Made by a program: the position numbers and the translations under genes. The notes beneath the pieces are model-generated. The model was not told where the DNA came from and ran no database searches. It was given only the letters and a program-made list of their open reading frames with translations. A DNA stretch of 64,000 nt, taken from contig NZ_JAUYNV010000057.1 of the NCBI RefSeq assembly GCF_030698125.1, positions 1 through 64,000 of the forward strand, in the 5' to 3' direction. Shown piece by piece: positions 18,805 to 27,313 of this stretch. Source of the DNA: Methyloversatilis sp. (GTDB lineage: Bacteria; Pseudomonadota; Gammaproteobacteria; Burkholderiales; Rhodocyclaceae). Each line of letters begins with the position of its first letter. The first letter of the stretch is position 1.

Positions 18805-19922
18805 TGCCACTCGAAACCTTCCACGCCTCGTCGGCGCTCAGCATGGGCGTCGAACTGGAGCTGCAACTGGTCGGCGAACACGATCGCGACCTTGCCTCGG
18901 CGGCGACCGATCTGCTCGAACTGGCGCAGCGCACCCGTTTCCCGGGTGACATCAAGCCGGAAATGACCGACTGCATGATCGAGGTGGCAACCGACATCCA
19001 TGATCATCACGCCGGCCTGCTGAAGCAGCTCGAAGCGATGCGCGACGTGCTGCTTGCCGCGTCGTCGCGACTGAATGTGTCGCTGTGCGGTGGCGGCACA
19101 CACCCGTTCCAGCACTGGACCGAGCGGCGCATTTTCTCGACGCCGCGCTTCCAGCACCTGTCGGGGCTGTACGGCTATCTGGCGAAACAATTCACGGTGT
19201 TCGGCCAGCATGTCCATATCGGCATGCCCGACGCCGACAGCGCACTGCGCGTGCTGCACGCGTTGAACCGATACGTACCCCACTTCATCGCGCTGTCGGC
19301 GTCGTCGCCGTTTTCGCAGGGCAGCGACACGCTGTTCGATTCGGCGCGGCTGAATTCGGTGTTCGCCTTTCCGCTCAGCGGACGCGCGCCCTTCGTGCTC
19401 GACTGGGTGCGCTTCGAGCGCGAATACTTCTCGAAGATGGAAGACACCGGCATCGTGCGCAGCATGAAAGATTTCTACTGGGATATCCGGCCCAAGCCGG
19501 AATACGGCACGATCGAGCTGCGCGTGTGCGACACGCCGCTGACCGTGGAGCGCGCTGCCGCGATCGCGGTCTATCTGCAGGCGCTGTGCTGCAGCATCCT
19601 GGTCGGCGACGAACCTGATCCCCTGGAGGACGACTACCTCGTGTACACCTACAACCGCTTCCAGGCCTGCCGCTTCGGGCTGGATGGTCTGATCGTGCAT
19701 CCGCGCCGCCACGCTGCACTGCCACTGCGGGAAGACATCGCGCTCACGCTGGAACGCCTCGCACCGGAAGCGGACGCCCTGGGCAGCCGCGCAGCACTTG
19801 AATCGCTGCATCGCATGGTCAAGGGTTGCGGCAACGATGCCAGCCGCCTGCGCGCGGTCCATGCGCGGTCGCGCAACCTGCTGGCCGTGGTCGACGACGC
19901 TGTCTCGGCCTTCGCGCAATGA
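18804..19922 (+). CDS. ybdK: Carboxylate-amine ligase, YbdK-type (glutamate-cysteine ligase-like)
   Basis: The 372-residue protein has the GCS2/YbdK hallmarks: [10 protein letters not shown] at the start (metal-binding Glu), [28 protein letters not shown], and [11 protein letters not shown]. Family members make weak glutamate-cysteine ligase activity in vitro; the natural substrate is not settled. It is coupled on both sides, by TGATG with the antiporter and by ATGA with the DUF456 gene. Confidence 0.92.
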   Translation: MPLETFHASSALSMGVELELQLVGEHDRDLASAATDLLELAQRTRFPGDIKPEMTDCMIEVATDIHDHHAGLLKQLEAMRDVLLAASSRLNVSLCGGGTHPFQHWTERRIFSTPRFQHLSGLYGYLAKQFTVFGQHVHIGMPDADSALRVLHALNRYVPHFIALSASSPFSQGSDTLFDSARLNSVFAFPLSGRAPFVLDWVRFEREYFSKMEDTGIVRSMKDFYWDIRPKPEYGTIELRVCDTPLTVERAAAIAVYLQALCCSILVGDEPDPLEDDYLVYTYNRFQACRFGLDGLIVHPRRHAALPLREDIALTLERLAPEADALGSRAALESLHRMVKGCGNDASRLRAVHARSRNLLAVVDDAVSAFAQ

Positions 19923-20407
19923 GCGCAGCCGACCTCCTCCTGTGGCTGATCGCCAGCCTGCTCGTGCTGGTCGGACTGGCCGGCGTCGTACTGCCCGCCT
20001 TGCCCGGCATTCCGCTGGTGTTCGGTGGCCTGCTGATGGTGGCCTGGCTGGACGATTTCCAGCGCATCGGCGGCGTGACACTCGCCGTGCTCGGCGCCCT
20101 CGCCGTACTGGCCTGGTTGATCGACTTCGCGGCCAGCGTGATCGGCGCACAGCGGGTCGGCGCCAGTCCGCTGGCACTCGTCGGCGCAGCGATCGGCACC
20201 GTGGTCGGGCTGTTCGGCGGATTGATCGGCCTGCTGTTTGCGCCGCTGGCGGGCGCGGCGATCGGCGAATTCATCGCCCGCCGCGATGCGCTTCAGGCGG
20301 CGCGCGTCGGGCTGGCCACCTGGCTGGGCATGTTGCTGGCCGCAGTCGCCAAGGTGGCCATCGCCTTCATGATGCTGGGCATCGCGCTGGCCGCCTGGCT
20401 GTTCTGA
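19919..20407 (+). CDS. DUF456 family membrane protein
   Basis: ATG 19919 overlaps the ligase stop (ATGA) and gives 162 residues. The pattern [20 protein letters not shown] with the small-residue-rich repeats ([29 protein letters not shown]) is typical of DUF456. It is almost wholly hydrophobic with about five membrane segments. Glycine-zipper-like stretches suggest tight helix packing. The function is unknown. It forms the last gene of a three-gene operon. Confidence 0.88.
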   Translation: MSAADLLLWLIASLLVLVGLAGVVLPALPGIPLVFGGLLMVAWLDDFQRIGGVTLAVLGALAVLAWLIDFAASVIGAQRVGASPLALVGAAIGTVVGLFGGLIGLLFAPLAGAAIGEFIARRDALQAARVGLATWLGMLLAAVAKVAIAFMMLGIALAAWLF

Positions 20408-20426
20408 TTCACCGATCGGGCGCCGC

Positions 20427-21152
20427 TCACTGCGGCCCGCCGCCGCCGGTATAGATTTCCTGCAGCGATCGGCCGCGCGTGGCTGACGGGCTGGCAGGGT
20501 CGGTCGGCGACCCTGCATCGGACGAATCGCCTGCGGCCCCGCCAGTTCCGGTTCCGCCTGCTACGGCAGTCGTCGCCGTGCCGCCGCTGGGCATCGGCAC
20601 GAACAACCAGTCGGCATGGCGGCGCTCACCGGGCTTGCCGCGCGCCACCGGCGTGGCACTCAGCGCGCTCGGCGGCACGCCGGCACCCGCTGCCGGTGCG
20701 GCATTTTTCAGCGCGCTGGCGACCTTGTCGCCTGTGGCATCGACCCAGGCCGGCAGCACGGTGATGCGGGCTGGCTGTTCCGACTTGCTGTACACCGCGC
20801 GGATCTGCCCGCCGCTGATGACCAGGCCCCAGTCCTGACTGCGCGTCATCGGGTCGAAATAGAGCTTGCGCAGATGGCGCAGCGGCGTCGGCTGGCGCTT
20901 GTCTTCCAGCAGATCCTGCAGGGTGGCGGGATAGCGCTTGGGTTCGGCGGGCGACGCGTCGAAGTAGCGCTGCAACGCACGCGAAAACTCGCCGCCGATG
21001 AACAGCAGTTCGCGCTCGCGTTCGGTCTGCGCCAGCGTGCTCCACATCAGCGCGCTGCCGGCGCTGGCGATACCGAGGGCGGCGACGGCAAACAGCAGCA
21101 GCAGATAGGAAAAACCCCGCTGCGACGTCGACCGGCGCACGCGCCTGCTCAT
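20427..21152 (-). CDS. Degenerate pseudopilin-like protein of the type II secretion/type IV pilus family
   Basis: The 241-residue protein starts with a basic leader and RGFSYLLLLFAVAALG, a prepilin-type N-terminus in which the usual Glu at position 5 of the mature protein is missing. Residues 45-120 (FSRALQRYFDASP, RYPATLQDLLED, LRHLRKLYFDPMT) repeat the layout of GspG-type pseudopilins, and the tail is rich in Ala, Gly, Ser and Thr. It is the third of three consecutive pseudopilin genes, 4 bp after the second. Loss of Glu5 suggests a minor or initiating pseudopilin. Confidence 0.8.
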   Translation of the reverse strand: MSRRVRRSTSQRGFSYLLLLFAVAALGIASAGSALMWSTLAQTERERELLFIGGEFSRALQRYFDASPAEPKRYPATLQDLLEDKRQPTPLRHLRKLYFDPMTRSQDWGLVISGGQIRAVYSKSEQPARITVLPAWVDATGDKVASALKNAAPAAGAGVPPSALSATPVARGKPGERRHADWLFVPMPSGGTATTAVAGGTGTGGAAGDSSDAGSPTDPASPSATRGRSLQEIYTGGGGPQ

Positions 21153-21156
21153 CGGA

Positions 21157-21543
21157 TCACAGCTCGGAAAAGGCCGTGCCGTCGCGCGACGTGCCTTCGG
21201 CCCCGCTCTTCAGATCGGCCACGCCGCTGTCGGTCGCGGTGTCACGCGGCGGCACGACGATCCAGGTGTCGGCGCTGTCGGTCACCGGGTCGAACGGCAA
21301 CTTGCGCAGATACTGGCGTTCGACCAGTTCCTGCAGGCTTTGCGGATACGCACCGCGATCGCCGCGGAACTTGTCGATCGCATCGCGCGTAACCGCCAGC
21401 GTCTGCTTCAGCGTGGCTTCGCGCGAGCGGTCGAGATGTTCGAAGTAGCGCGGCGCGGCCAGCGTCAGCAGCACCGCGATGATGGCCATGACGACCAGCA
21501 GTTCGATCAGCGTGAAGCCGCGTGAAAACAGGGACTTGCGCAT
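21157..21543 (-). CDS. GspG-like pseudopilin
   Basis: The 128-residue protein has a perfect prepilin site, SRGFTLIELLVVMAIIAVL, with Glu5. Then follows KQTLAVTRDAIDKFRGDRG, YPQSLQELVERQYLRKLPFDPVT and WIVVPP, the calcium-binding-loop layout of GspG major pseudopilins. It overlaps the preceding pseudopilin gene by one base and precedes the degenerate one by 4 bp. A prepilin peptidase (PilD) elsewhere would be needed. Confidence 0.9.
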   Translation of the reverse strand: MRKSLFSRGFTLIELLVVMAIIAVLLTLAAPRYFEHLDRSREATLKQTLAVTRDAIDKFRGDRGAYPQSLQELVERQYLRKLPFDPVTDSADTWIVVPPRDTATDSGVADLKSGAEGTSRDGTAFSEL

Positions 21544-22028
21544 TACCAGTTCCGGTAGGCGATGCCGTTCAGGCCAGTGCGGCCGGACAGCGAATGGACA
21601 TCGAACACGTCGGCACCCGGCGTCGGCTCGTCCGGCGGACTGGCATAGCTGCGCAGCCCCCAGGTCTGTTCCGCCGGCGTGCTCTTGTCCGTGTGGAAGG
21701 GGTCGCGCGGCAGGCGGCGCAGGAAATAGATCTTGACGTCGTTCGGCTGCTTGACGTCCGTCACGCCGTTGACCAGCACGTCGAGGCTGGGCGGGTAGCC
21801 GCTGGCCCCGACCTTCTTCTCGATCCGGCCTTCGTCCCAGGCCTTGCGGTAGTCGTCGAGCGCCGTGCGGATCTGCCGCAGCGCGGTGCGCAGTTCGGAT
21901 TCGTCGGCACGCACGCGTGCCAGTTCCACCATCGGCATGGCCATGGTGGCGAGCACGCCGATGATGGCGATCACCACCATCAGCTCAATCAATGTGAAAC
22001 CGCGGGAAAGACGTGAACAGCGAAGCAT
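21543..22028 (-). CDS. GspG/PilE-like pseudopilin
   Basis: The 161-residue protein begins with SRGFTLIELMVVIAIIGVL, a standard class III prepilin signal. The body (LRQIRTALDDYRKAWDEG, GYPPSLDVLVNG, YFLRRLPRDPFH, WGLRSYASPPDE) matches the GspG family. It is the first of the three pseudopilin genes. No other secretion genes lie beside it; a GspE-type ATPase lies about 8 kb away. Confidence 0.9.
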   Translation of the reverse strand: MLRCSRLSRGFTLIELMVVIAIIGVLATMAMPMVELARVRADESELRTALRQIRTALDDYRKAWDEGRIEKKVGASGYPPSLDVLVNGVTDVKQPNDVKIYFLRRLPRDPFHTDKSTPAEQTWGLRSYASPPDEPTPGADVFDVHSLSGRTGLNGIAYRNW

Positions 22029-22086
22029 GAGCCGAGGTTAACACAGCCCCATCACGATGCCGTGACAGGTCCCGCGCAGGCAGGGT

Positions 22087-22329
22087 TCAGCTCAGGTGGC
22101 TGCGCCAGGGCTGGACGCCCTCGTGTTCGAGCATCCAGACGTAGCGCTGGGAACGCCACTCGCGCAGTGCATTGAGTGCAATATCGAAATCGCCGTAGGA
22201 CAGCCGGTACAGCTGCTGCAGGTCGAAAGGCGCGTCGTGTTCGAGTGCGTCGAGCAACTGGCGGAAGATTTCCGCGCTGGATTCATTGGCTGTGGCGTGG
22301 GCTTTTTCGAACACGGCTTGCAAGTGCAT
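22087..22329 (-). CDS. Small conserved hypothetical protein
   Basis: I choose ATG 22329 because GGGAGAGCC lies 5 bases ahead, giving 80 residues. The protein is acidic and helical (SAEIFRQLLDALEHD, FDLQQLYRLSYGDFDIALN, LREWRSQRYVWML) with no membrane segment and no cysteines. I do not recognise a family. It sits between the pseudopilins and galE, on the same strand, but with gaps of over 50 bp on each side, so it may be a single-gene unit. Confidence 0.65.
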   Translation of the reverse strand: MHLQAVFEKAHATANESSAEIFRQLLDALEHDAPFDLQQLYRLSYGDFDIALNALREWRSQRYVWMLEHEGVQPWRSHLS

Positions 22330-22453
22330 GAAGGCTCTCCCGGGTCGATTGGGTGAAGATGTCAAAACGGTTACAACGCGATCTAACACGAAATTTCTGC
22401 CGCCATCTATCGCGCCGGAACCCCGTTTTTGACCCGGTTCCGGCAAAGCCTTG

Positions 22454-23470
22454 TCAGGCGTAGCCCTCCGGGTTGTTGCGCTGCCAGTTCCAAGCATCGG
22501 CGCACATCTGCGTCAGATCCCGCGCTGCAACCCAGCCCAGAAGCCGGTTTGCGAGGCCGGGTTCGGCGTAGCACTGGGCGATGTCACCCGGCCTGCGCTC
22601 GACGATGTCGTACGGCACCGGCCGGCCACTGGCAATTTCGAAGGCACGCACGACATCCAGCACGCTGTAGCCGCGCCCGGTGCCCAGATTCACCGTCAGC
22701 AGGCCGGTCTGCTTCTGAAGGTAGTCAATGGCCCGCACATGACCTTGCGCCAGATCAAGCACGTGGATGTAGTCGCGCACACCGGTGCCGTCGGGTGTCG
22801 GCCAGTCGCCGCCGAACACGCGCAGCCGCGCCAGCTTGCCGACGGCCACCTGGCTCACGTAAGGCATCAGGTTGTTGGGCAGGCCGTTCGGGTCTTCGCC
22901 GATCAGGCCGGATTCATGCGCGCCGACCGGGTTGAAGTAGCGCAGCAGCGCGATGCGCCACGAAGGATCGGCTGCACTGAGGTCGCGCAGCACGTGTTCG
23001 ACCATCCACTTGGAACATCCGTAAGGGTTGGTCGGGCCGGTCGGAAAGTCCTCACGGATCGGCACCGATGCCGGATCGCCATAGACCGTGGCCGAGGACG
23101 AGAAGGCCAGCGTCTTCACGCCGGCTTCGGCCATCACCTCGCACAACGCCACGGTGCCGCTGACATTGTTGTCGTAGTACTCGAGCGGTTTGGCGACCGA
23201 CTCGCCGACCGCCTTCAAGCCGGCGAAATGGATGACCGCGTCGATCGCGTGTGCCGAGAACACCGCGCGCAGCGCAGCGCGATCACGGACATCGGCCTGC
23301 ACGAACGCCTCGACCGGGCGACCGGCAATCTGTCCGACGCGCCGCAGCGACTCGTACTTGCTGTTGCACAGGTTGTCGACCACGACCACATCGTGGCCGG
23401 CCGACATGAGTTCGATGCAGGTATGCGAGCCGATATAGCCCGCACCCCCGGTGACCAGCACGCGCGACAT
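22454..23470 (-). CDS. galE: UDP-glucose 4-epimerase
   Basis: The 338-residue SDR-family enzyme starts at ATG 23470 with GGGAG ahead. It has the Rossmann motif [23 protein letters not shown] for NAD ribose contact, [10 protein letters not shown], the catalytic SSSATVYG and Tyr-x-x-x-Lys (YGCSKWMVE), and [20 protein letters not shown], which is diagnostic for GalE. It interconverts UDP-glucose and UDP-galactose for cell-surface polysaccharide. Length matches E. coli GalE (338). Confidence 0.97.
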   Translation of the reverse strand: MSRVLVTGGAGYIGSHTCIELMSAGHDVVVVDNLCNSKYESLRRVGQIAGRPVEAFVQADVRDRAALRAVFSAHAIDAVIHFAGLKAVGESVAKPLEYYDNNVSGTVALCEVMAEAGVKTLAFSSSATVYGDPASVPIREDFPTGPTNPYGCSKWMVEHVLRDLSAADPSWRIALLRYFNPVGAHESGLIGEDPNGLPNNLMPYVSQVAVGKLARLRVFGGDWPTPDGTGVRDYIHVLDLAQGHVRAIDYLQKQTGLLTVNLGTGRGYSVLDVVRAFEIASGRPVPYDIVERRPGDIAQCYAEPGLANRLLGWVAARDLTQMCADAWNWQRNNPEGYA

Positions 23471-23554
23471 GAATGCTCCCGGAAAGGAAAAACTGGAACT
23501 CCGTGACGGAGTCGGGGGAGACGGGCCGCGCAACGGCCGCCCGTCGGGGAAGGA

Positions 23555-24034
23555 TCAGTGCTGGTGACCGTGCTCGCCGTGCACGTGACCGTGCGTCAGC
23601 TCTTCCGCAGACGCCTTGCGGATTTCGGCCACGGTGCAGGAAAACACCAGTGCGGTGCCGGCCAGCGGGTGATTGCCGTCGATCACGATGCGGTCATCGG
23701 TGATGTCGGTGACGGTATACAGACCTTCTTCCTCGCCATCCGGACTGACGCGCTCGAACTGCATGCCGACTTCGATGTTTTCCGGGAAGTTCGAGCGCGA
23801 CTCGATCTCCACCAGTTCTTCGTCGTATTCGCCGAACGCATCTTCCGGTTGCAGCTTGACAACCACTTCATAGCCGACGGTCTGGCCTTCGAGCGCTTCC
23901 TCGATCGGCTGAAAGATGCCGCCATAACCGCCATGCAGATAGGCGAGCGGCGCAGCACCCGAGTCGACCAGATTTCCGTCCGGATCGGTCACGCTGTATT
24001 TAAGAGTGACGACCGAGTCCTTGGTGATGAGCAT
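23555..24034 (-). CDS. slyD: FKBP-type peptidyl-prolyl isomerase, SlyD
   Basis: The 159-residue protein has the SlyD order: FKBP half-domain (VTLKYSVTDPDGNLVDSG, PLAYLHGGYGGIFQPIEEAL), the insert-in-flap chaperone domain (EVVVKLQPEDAFGEYD to about residue 125), the returning FKBP strand (VIDGNHPLAGTALVFSCTV) and a histidine-rich tail (HGHVHGEHGHQH) that binds nickel in relatives. It acts in the cytoplasm as folding catalyst and metal chaperone. Its start overlaps the 3' end of the peroxiredoxin gene by 35 bp in another frame. Confidence 0.96.
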   Translation of the reverse strand: MLITKDSVVTLKYSVTDPDGNLVDSGAAPLAYLHGGYGGIFQPIEEALEGQTVGYEVVVKLQPEDAFGEYDEELVEIESRSNFPENIEVGMQFERVSPDGEEEGLYTVTDITDDRIVIDGNHPLAGTALVFSCTVAEIRKASAEELTHGHVHGEHGHQH

Positions 24035-24515
24035 TCCTGATTCCTTTCGTATGGAGTGCGCGCACGCATTCGAGGATTTCTCCTGCGTGCCCGCGCGGAT
24101 TCACGCCGTATTGCGCGTAACGTATGACACCTTTCCGGTCGATGATGAAGGTCGAGCGGGTCATGCAGAAACGTGACCGGCCTTCGACCTCGCGTTCGCG
24201 CCACGCACCATAGCGCCGGCTGACCTCGGCGTCGACATCGGACAGCAGCCTGAACGCCAGTCCGTGCTTGTCGCGGAATTCTGCGTGAGTGAACAACTCA
24301 TCGCGACTGATCCCCACGACGGTGCAGTCGCAGTTGCGGAAATGTTCTTCGAGATCGCTGAATTCGATCGCCTCGGCCGTGCATCCCGGCGTATCGTCCT
24401 TGATATAGAAGTAGAGCACTGTCAGATGCCGCGCCATCTGTTCGCGCAGATCGAACAGCTCGAAATCGGCGTCCGGCAGCTCGAACAGCGGAGCGGGTTG
24501 TCCTGCATTCAGCAT
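24000..24515 (-). CDS. bcp: Peroxiredoxin, BCP/PrxQ type
   Basis: ATG 24515 preceded by GGAGGTGTGC gives 171 residues; the in-frame upstream start lacks a binding site. The thioredoxin-fold peroxiredoxin has PAPLFELPDADFELFDL, then FYIKDDTPGCTAEAIEFSDL with the peroxidatic Cys in GCT. The second Cys five residues later, usual in PrxQ, is replaced (AEAIEF), so this may be a 1-Cys form or may use another resolving Cys. Later motifs VVGISRDELFTHAEF and FIIDRKGVIRYA match. Its tail overlaps slyD by 35 bp. Confidence 0.9.
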   Translation of the reverse strand: MLNAGQPAPLFELPDADFELFDLREQMARHLTVLYFYIKDDTPGCTAEAIEFSDLEEHFRNCDCTVVGISRDELFTHAEFRDKHGLAFRLLSDVDAEVSRRYGAWREREVEGRSRFCMTRSTFIIDRKGVIRYAQYGVNPRGHAGEILECVRALHTKGIRNAHHQGLGRHS

Positions 24516-24935
24516 GCACACCTCCCAGCCGCGCACGGCGCGCATAACGGCTCCCGGATGATGCGGCGGATTCTACCAGCGCTGCCCGCCGACAAGACAT
24601 GAAGGCGCTGTAAGAAAAGCTGACGCTGCTGTGCACCAAAAAGGGCTTGAAGCACGGATCAAGTACGTGGCGACACGAGGGTCGATTCAGACGAAACAAA
24701 CGAGAACCGTTTTATTTCATGAGCTTGGGAAATAATCCTGAACCTAGCTCTGAATGGAGTCCGACGGCACGCTGCTTGCTTAATAACCATCGGGATCGAC
24801 CGCCTGTCACCCGAGGCAATCACAGAAAGTCCGTTTCATGCAGTTGCAATTGCAGACGGCTCAAATGGTTGTGTCAGACAGTCGTTCTTGCAAAAATTTG
24901 TTTTGCGATCTGTCACTTTCTCGAAAGGCACGGAA
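24516..24935. other. 420-bp intergenic region upstream of the PEP-CTERM gene
   Basis: No gene is seen here. GC content is lower than in the neighbours. It holds one copy of the 10-mer TTTTATTTCA at 24710-24719, which recurs in the region downstream of the PEP-CTERM gene. GAAAGGCACGG just before 24936 may supply the ribosome binding site. I looked for a sigma-54 promoter, common before PEP-CTERM genes, and found no well-spaced GG...GC pair. Confidence 0.5.
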
Positions 24936-25619
24936 ATGAAGAAATCTTTATTGGTAGTAGCACTGGGTAGCATGTTCGCCCTGAGTAGCGCTCAGGCGGC
25001 CAGTGTCACGTTGAGTGGCTCGTTTTTCGATGTCACCTACGATGACGCACTGACCGGTTTGTTCGGTACGCCAACGCTGGTGGACAACACGCTTTCCTGG
25101 ACGCCGTCCGGCAGCCCCGGTTTTTCTGCCGCGAGCTATGGTGAAGGCATCAAGGTCACCAATTCGACGTTTGCCGTAACCGTTACCGCAAAAGACAATT
25201 ACCTTATCAACGGCGCTTCCCTGTGGGAAAGTGGCGATTACTTCTACTTCGGAGATGGGTCAGGCGTCAGCGCGACGGGTCAATTGCGTGGCCGCGGCAT
25301 GGACATGGCTGGATCACCGATCGCGACAACATCGATCGTGGCTGGCAGCTTCACGCCCAATGCGTTGTTTGATTTTTCCACCACCGACTGGACCGCGACA
25401 GCGCTCGTGACATTGGACGAGTCGTCGAAGTCGGCCACGTTCATTATTCAGAACATCCTGGCTGCCTACAATCCGCCCAACTCTTTCCCGACAGCTGCAT
25501 TCATCGAAAAGAAAAATATTGATTTGGCAATCAGTGTAGTGCCGGAAGCCGATACCTACCTGATGATGCTGGCCGGACTGGGCATGATCGGTCTGATGGC
25601 AAAGCGCCGCATGAGCTGA
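24936..25619 (+). CDS. PEP-CTERM sorting domain protein, exported
   Basis: ATG 24936 starts a clear signal peptide (KKSLLVVALGSMFALSSAQAA) in a 227-residue protein. The middle is a beta-rich, Ser/Thr/Gly-rich domain with no match I know. The end is a PEP-CTERM signal: VVPEADTYLMMLAGLGMIGL followed by AKRRMS. The motif reads PEAD rather than the commoner PEPE. Such proteins are processed by exosortase (EpsH/XrtA) and placed on the surface or in the exopolysaccharide matrix. A strong terminator follows within 30 bp, so it is a single-gene transcript. Confidence 0.92.
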   Translation: MKKSLLVVALGSMFALSSAQAASVTLSGSFFDVTYDDALTGLFGTPTLVDNTLSWTPSGSPGFSAASYGEGIKVTNSTFAVTVTAKDNYLINGASLWESGDYFYFGDGSGVSATGQLRGRGMDMAGSPIATTSIVAGSFTPNALFDFSTTDWTATALVTLDESSKSATFIIQNILAAYNPPNSFPTAAFIEKKNIDLAISVVPEADTYLMMLAGLGMIGLMAKRRMS

Positions 25620-25633
25620 TCGGCTTCAGCCTT

Positions 25634-25667
25634 TCAACAAGAAAGCACCTTCGGGTGCTTTTTTGTT
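25634..25667 (+). terminator. Rho-independent terminator of the PEP-CTERM gene
   Basis: AAAGCACC (25642-25649), loop TTCG, GGTGCTTT (25654-25661) followed by TTT. An outer CAACAA/TTGTTG extends the stem. The TTCG tetraloop and T-run make it a textbook terminator. Confidence 0.93.
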
Positions 25668-25931
25668 GCCTGTGCCCCCCAGGAAGTTCGCTGCAATGCA
25701 GCACTGTCAGAAACTTCGACGCACGGACACATGACCTAAGTCGTAGGGTGCAGACTGACGTAAAAGACTGAAAGCAAGCATATGAAATAAAAAATTCTTT
25801 TATTTCATACGGTTGAAATAAAAACTCTTTCAGAAAGTCGTCACTTTTGACATTTGCACTCCAATTTTTACGTGTAACAAATCTCGACAATTCATTTTCC
25901 GCAGTGCAAAGCGCTTGCGGCGTGATCGATA
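25668..25931. other. AT-rich intergenic region before lexA with inverted repeats
   Basis: No gene is seen. TGAAATAAAA (25783-25792) and TTTTATTTCA (25798-25807) form a perfect 10-bp inverted repeat with a 5-base centre; TGAAATAAAA occurs again at 25814-25823. The same 10-mer lies before the PEP-CTERM gene. This may be an operator or a hairpin. Confidence 0.55.
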
Positions 25932-25932
25932 A

Positions 25933-25948
25933 CTGTATAAAAATACAG
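25933..25948 (+). promoter_or_regulatory. SOS box (LexA operator) of lexA-imuA-imuB
   Basis: CTGTATAAAAATACAG is a perfect CTGT-N8-ACAG palindrome, extended by one pair (ACTGT...ACAGT) at 25932-25949. It lies 25 bp before the lexA start. LexA should bind it and repress its own operon until DNA damage. Confidence 0.96.
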
Positions 25949-25973
25949 TCAACGAACATTCCTGTACCGAACC

Positions 25974-26582
25974 ATGGTCTCAAGCGTCCTGACAACCCGC
26001 CAGCAACAGATCCTGCAACTGATACGCGATGCCGTCAGCGAACGAGGCAGCCCGCCCACCCGGGCGGAAATCGCACAGGCATTCGGTTTCCGTTCCCCCA
26101 ATGCTGCAGAAAGCCATCTGCGGGCACTGGCGCGCAAGGGCGTCATCAGTCTGGACGAAGGTCGCGCACGCGGCATCCGGCTGACCGAATCTCCCGGCAT
26201 CCCGCTGATCGGCCGGGTGGCGGCAGGCAGCCCGATACTGGCCGATGCCCATGTGCAGGGCCGTTACCAGCTTGATCCGGCGATGTTTTCGCCGCGCGCC
26301 GACTACCTGTTGCGCGTGCGCGGCCAGAGCATGCGCGACGCCGGCATTCTGGACGGCGACCTGCTCGCCATCCATGCCACGAGCGAGGCGGTGAATGGTC
26401 AGATCATTGTCGCCCGCCTGAGTGAAGAAGTGACCGTGAAGCGTCTGAAGCGTCTCGGCTCACACGTCGAACTGCTGCCCGAAAATCCTGATTTCCAGCC
26501 CATCGTGGTCGATACGCAACGCGATCCGCTGGTGATCGAGGGCGTGGTGGTCGGCCTGATCCGCAATGGCAGCCCGGTCTGA
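25974..26582 (+). CDS. lexA: LexA repressor
   Basis: The 202-residue repressor has the N-terminal winged helix ([35 protein letters not shown]), the self-cleavage site AAGSP with Ala84-Gly85, and the catalytic pair Ser119 (RGQSMRD) and Lys156 (VTVKRLKR), the same numbers as in E. coli LexA. RecA-stimulated self-cleavage derepresses the SOS genes. A perfect SOS box lies just upstream. imuA starts 4 bases after its stop (or overlaps if an earlier ATG is used), so lexA, imuA and imuB are probably one damage-inducible operon. Confidence 0.98.
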   Translation: MVSSVLTTRQQQILQLIRDAVSERGSPPTRAEIAQAFGFRSPNAAESHLRALARKGVISLDEGRARGIRLTESPGIPLIGRVAAGSPILADAHVQGRYQLDPAMFSPRADYLLRVRGQSMRDAGILDGDLLAIHATSEAVNGQIIVARLSEEVTVKRLKRLGSHVELLPENPDFQPIVVDTQRDPLVIEGVVVGLIRNGSPV

Positions 26583-26586
26583 CGCG

Positions 26587-27282
26587 ATGACCCCGCCAGC
26601 GCTGAGCCTTTTCCGGCATCCGTCACTCTGGCGGGCCGGCGACGTGTCGCCGGTCGTGCCGAACGGCATCCCGACCGGTCATGCCACGCTGGATGCCGCC
26701 CTGCCTGGCCGGGGCTGGCCGATCGGCGAAATGACCGAATTGCTGACCGATTGCAGCGGCCAGGGCGAACTGTCGCTGCTGATGCCTTTGCTGGCTGGAG
26801 CCGAAGCGGATGGCAACTGGCGGCTCTGGGTGGCGCCGCCCCATCTGCCCGGCGTGACTGCGCTGGCGGCAGCCGGCGTACGTACCCGGCAATTGATTGT
26901 GGTACGGGCGGACACGGTGGGCGAGCGGGTGTGGGCAATCCGCCAGGCACTGCGTTCAGGCGTCTGTTCGGTTGTCATCGGCTGGCTCGACCGCGTCGAC
27001 AATGCATTGCTGCGACGGCTGCAACTGGCGGTACGCGAAGCGGCGATCCCGCTGATCCTGTTCCGTCCGTTGCAGCAGGCACAGCAGGCCTCGCCTTCGG
27101 CACTGCGGCTGCAGCTGTCGGCCCGCGCAGCCGGCGTGCTGCGCATCGACATCCTGAAGCGCCGGGGCGCCCCGGCGAACCAGCCGCTCTACCTGCAGGG
27201 CACACGTTTCAATGCGCCATCGGCCACGGTAGCGACGCGCTGCGCCGCCCCGCCTGCGCTGGCGCTGGCGCTGATCGCATGA
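26587..27282 (+). CDS. imuA: ImuA, translesion synthesis accessory protein (RecA-like)
   Basis: Starting at ATG 26587 the protein has 231 residues; ATG 26566, inside lexA, would add 7. It is a shortened RecA/SulA-like protein: PNGIPTGHATLDAALPGRGWPIGEMTELL is the family opening where RecA has its Walker A region, here without GxxxxGKT. LSLLMPLLAG, WVAPPHLPG and RADTVGERVWAIRQAL follow. In other bacteria ImuA and ImuB form a mutasome with DnaE2 for error-prone repair. It lies between lexA and imuB. Confidence 0.9.
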   Translation: MTPPALSLFRHPSLWRAGDVSPVVPNGIPTGHATLDAALPGRGWPIGEMTELLTDCSGQGELSLLMPLLAGAEADGNWRLWVAPPHLPGVTALAAAGVRTRQLIVVRADTVGERVWAIRQALRSGVCSVVIGWLDRVDNALLRRLQLAVREAAIPLILFRPLQQAQQASPSALRLQLSARAAGVLRIDILKRRGAPANQPLYLQGTRFNAPSATVATRCAAPPALALALIA

Positions 27283-27313
27283 AGCCCTTGCCGCAAATGA
27301 ACGTCGACAAATC

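Noticed and set aside
18132-20177. 681-codon minus-strand frame opposite the antiporter and ligase genes
   Set aside because: Antisense shadow across three convincing genes; low-complexity His/Arg/Gln text.
24516-24935. Sigma-54 promoter before the PEP-CTERM gene
   Set aside because: A TTGCA is present, but no GG dinucleotide at the required distance.
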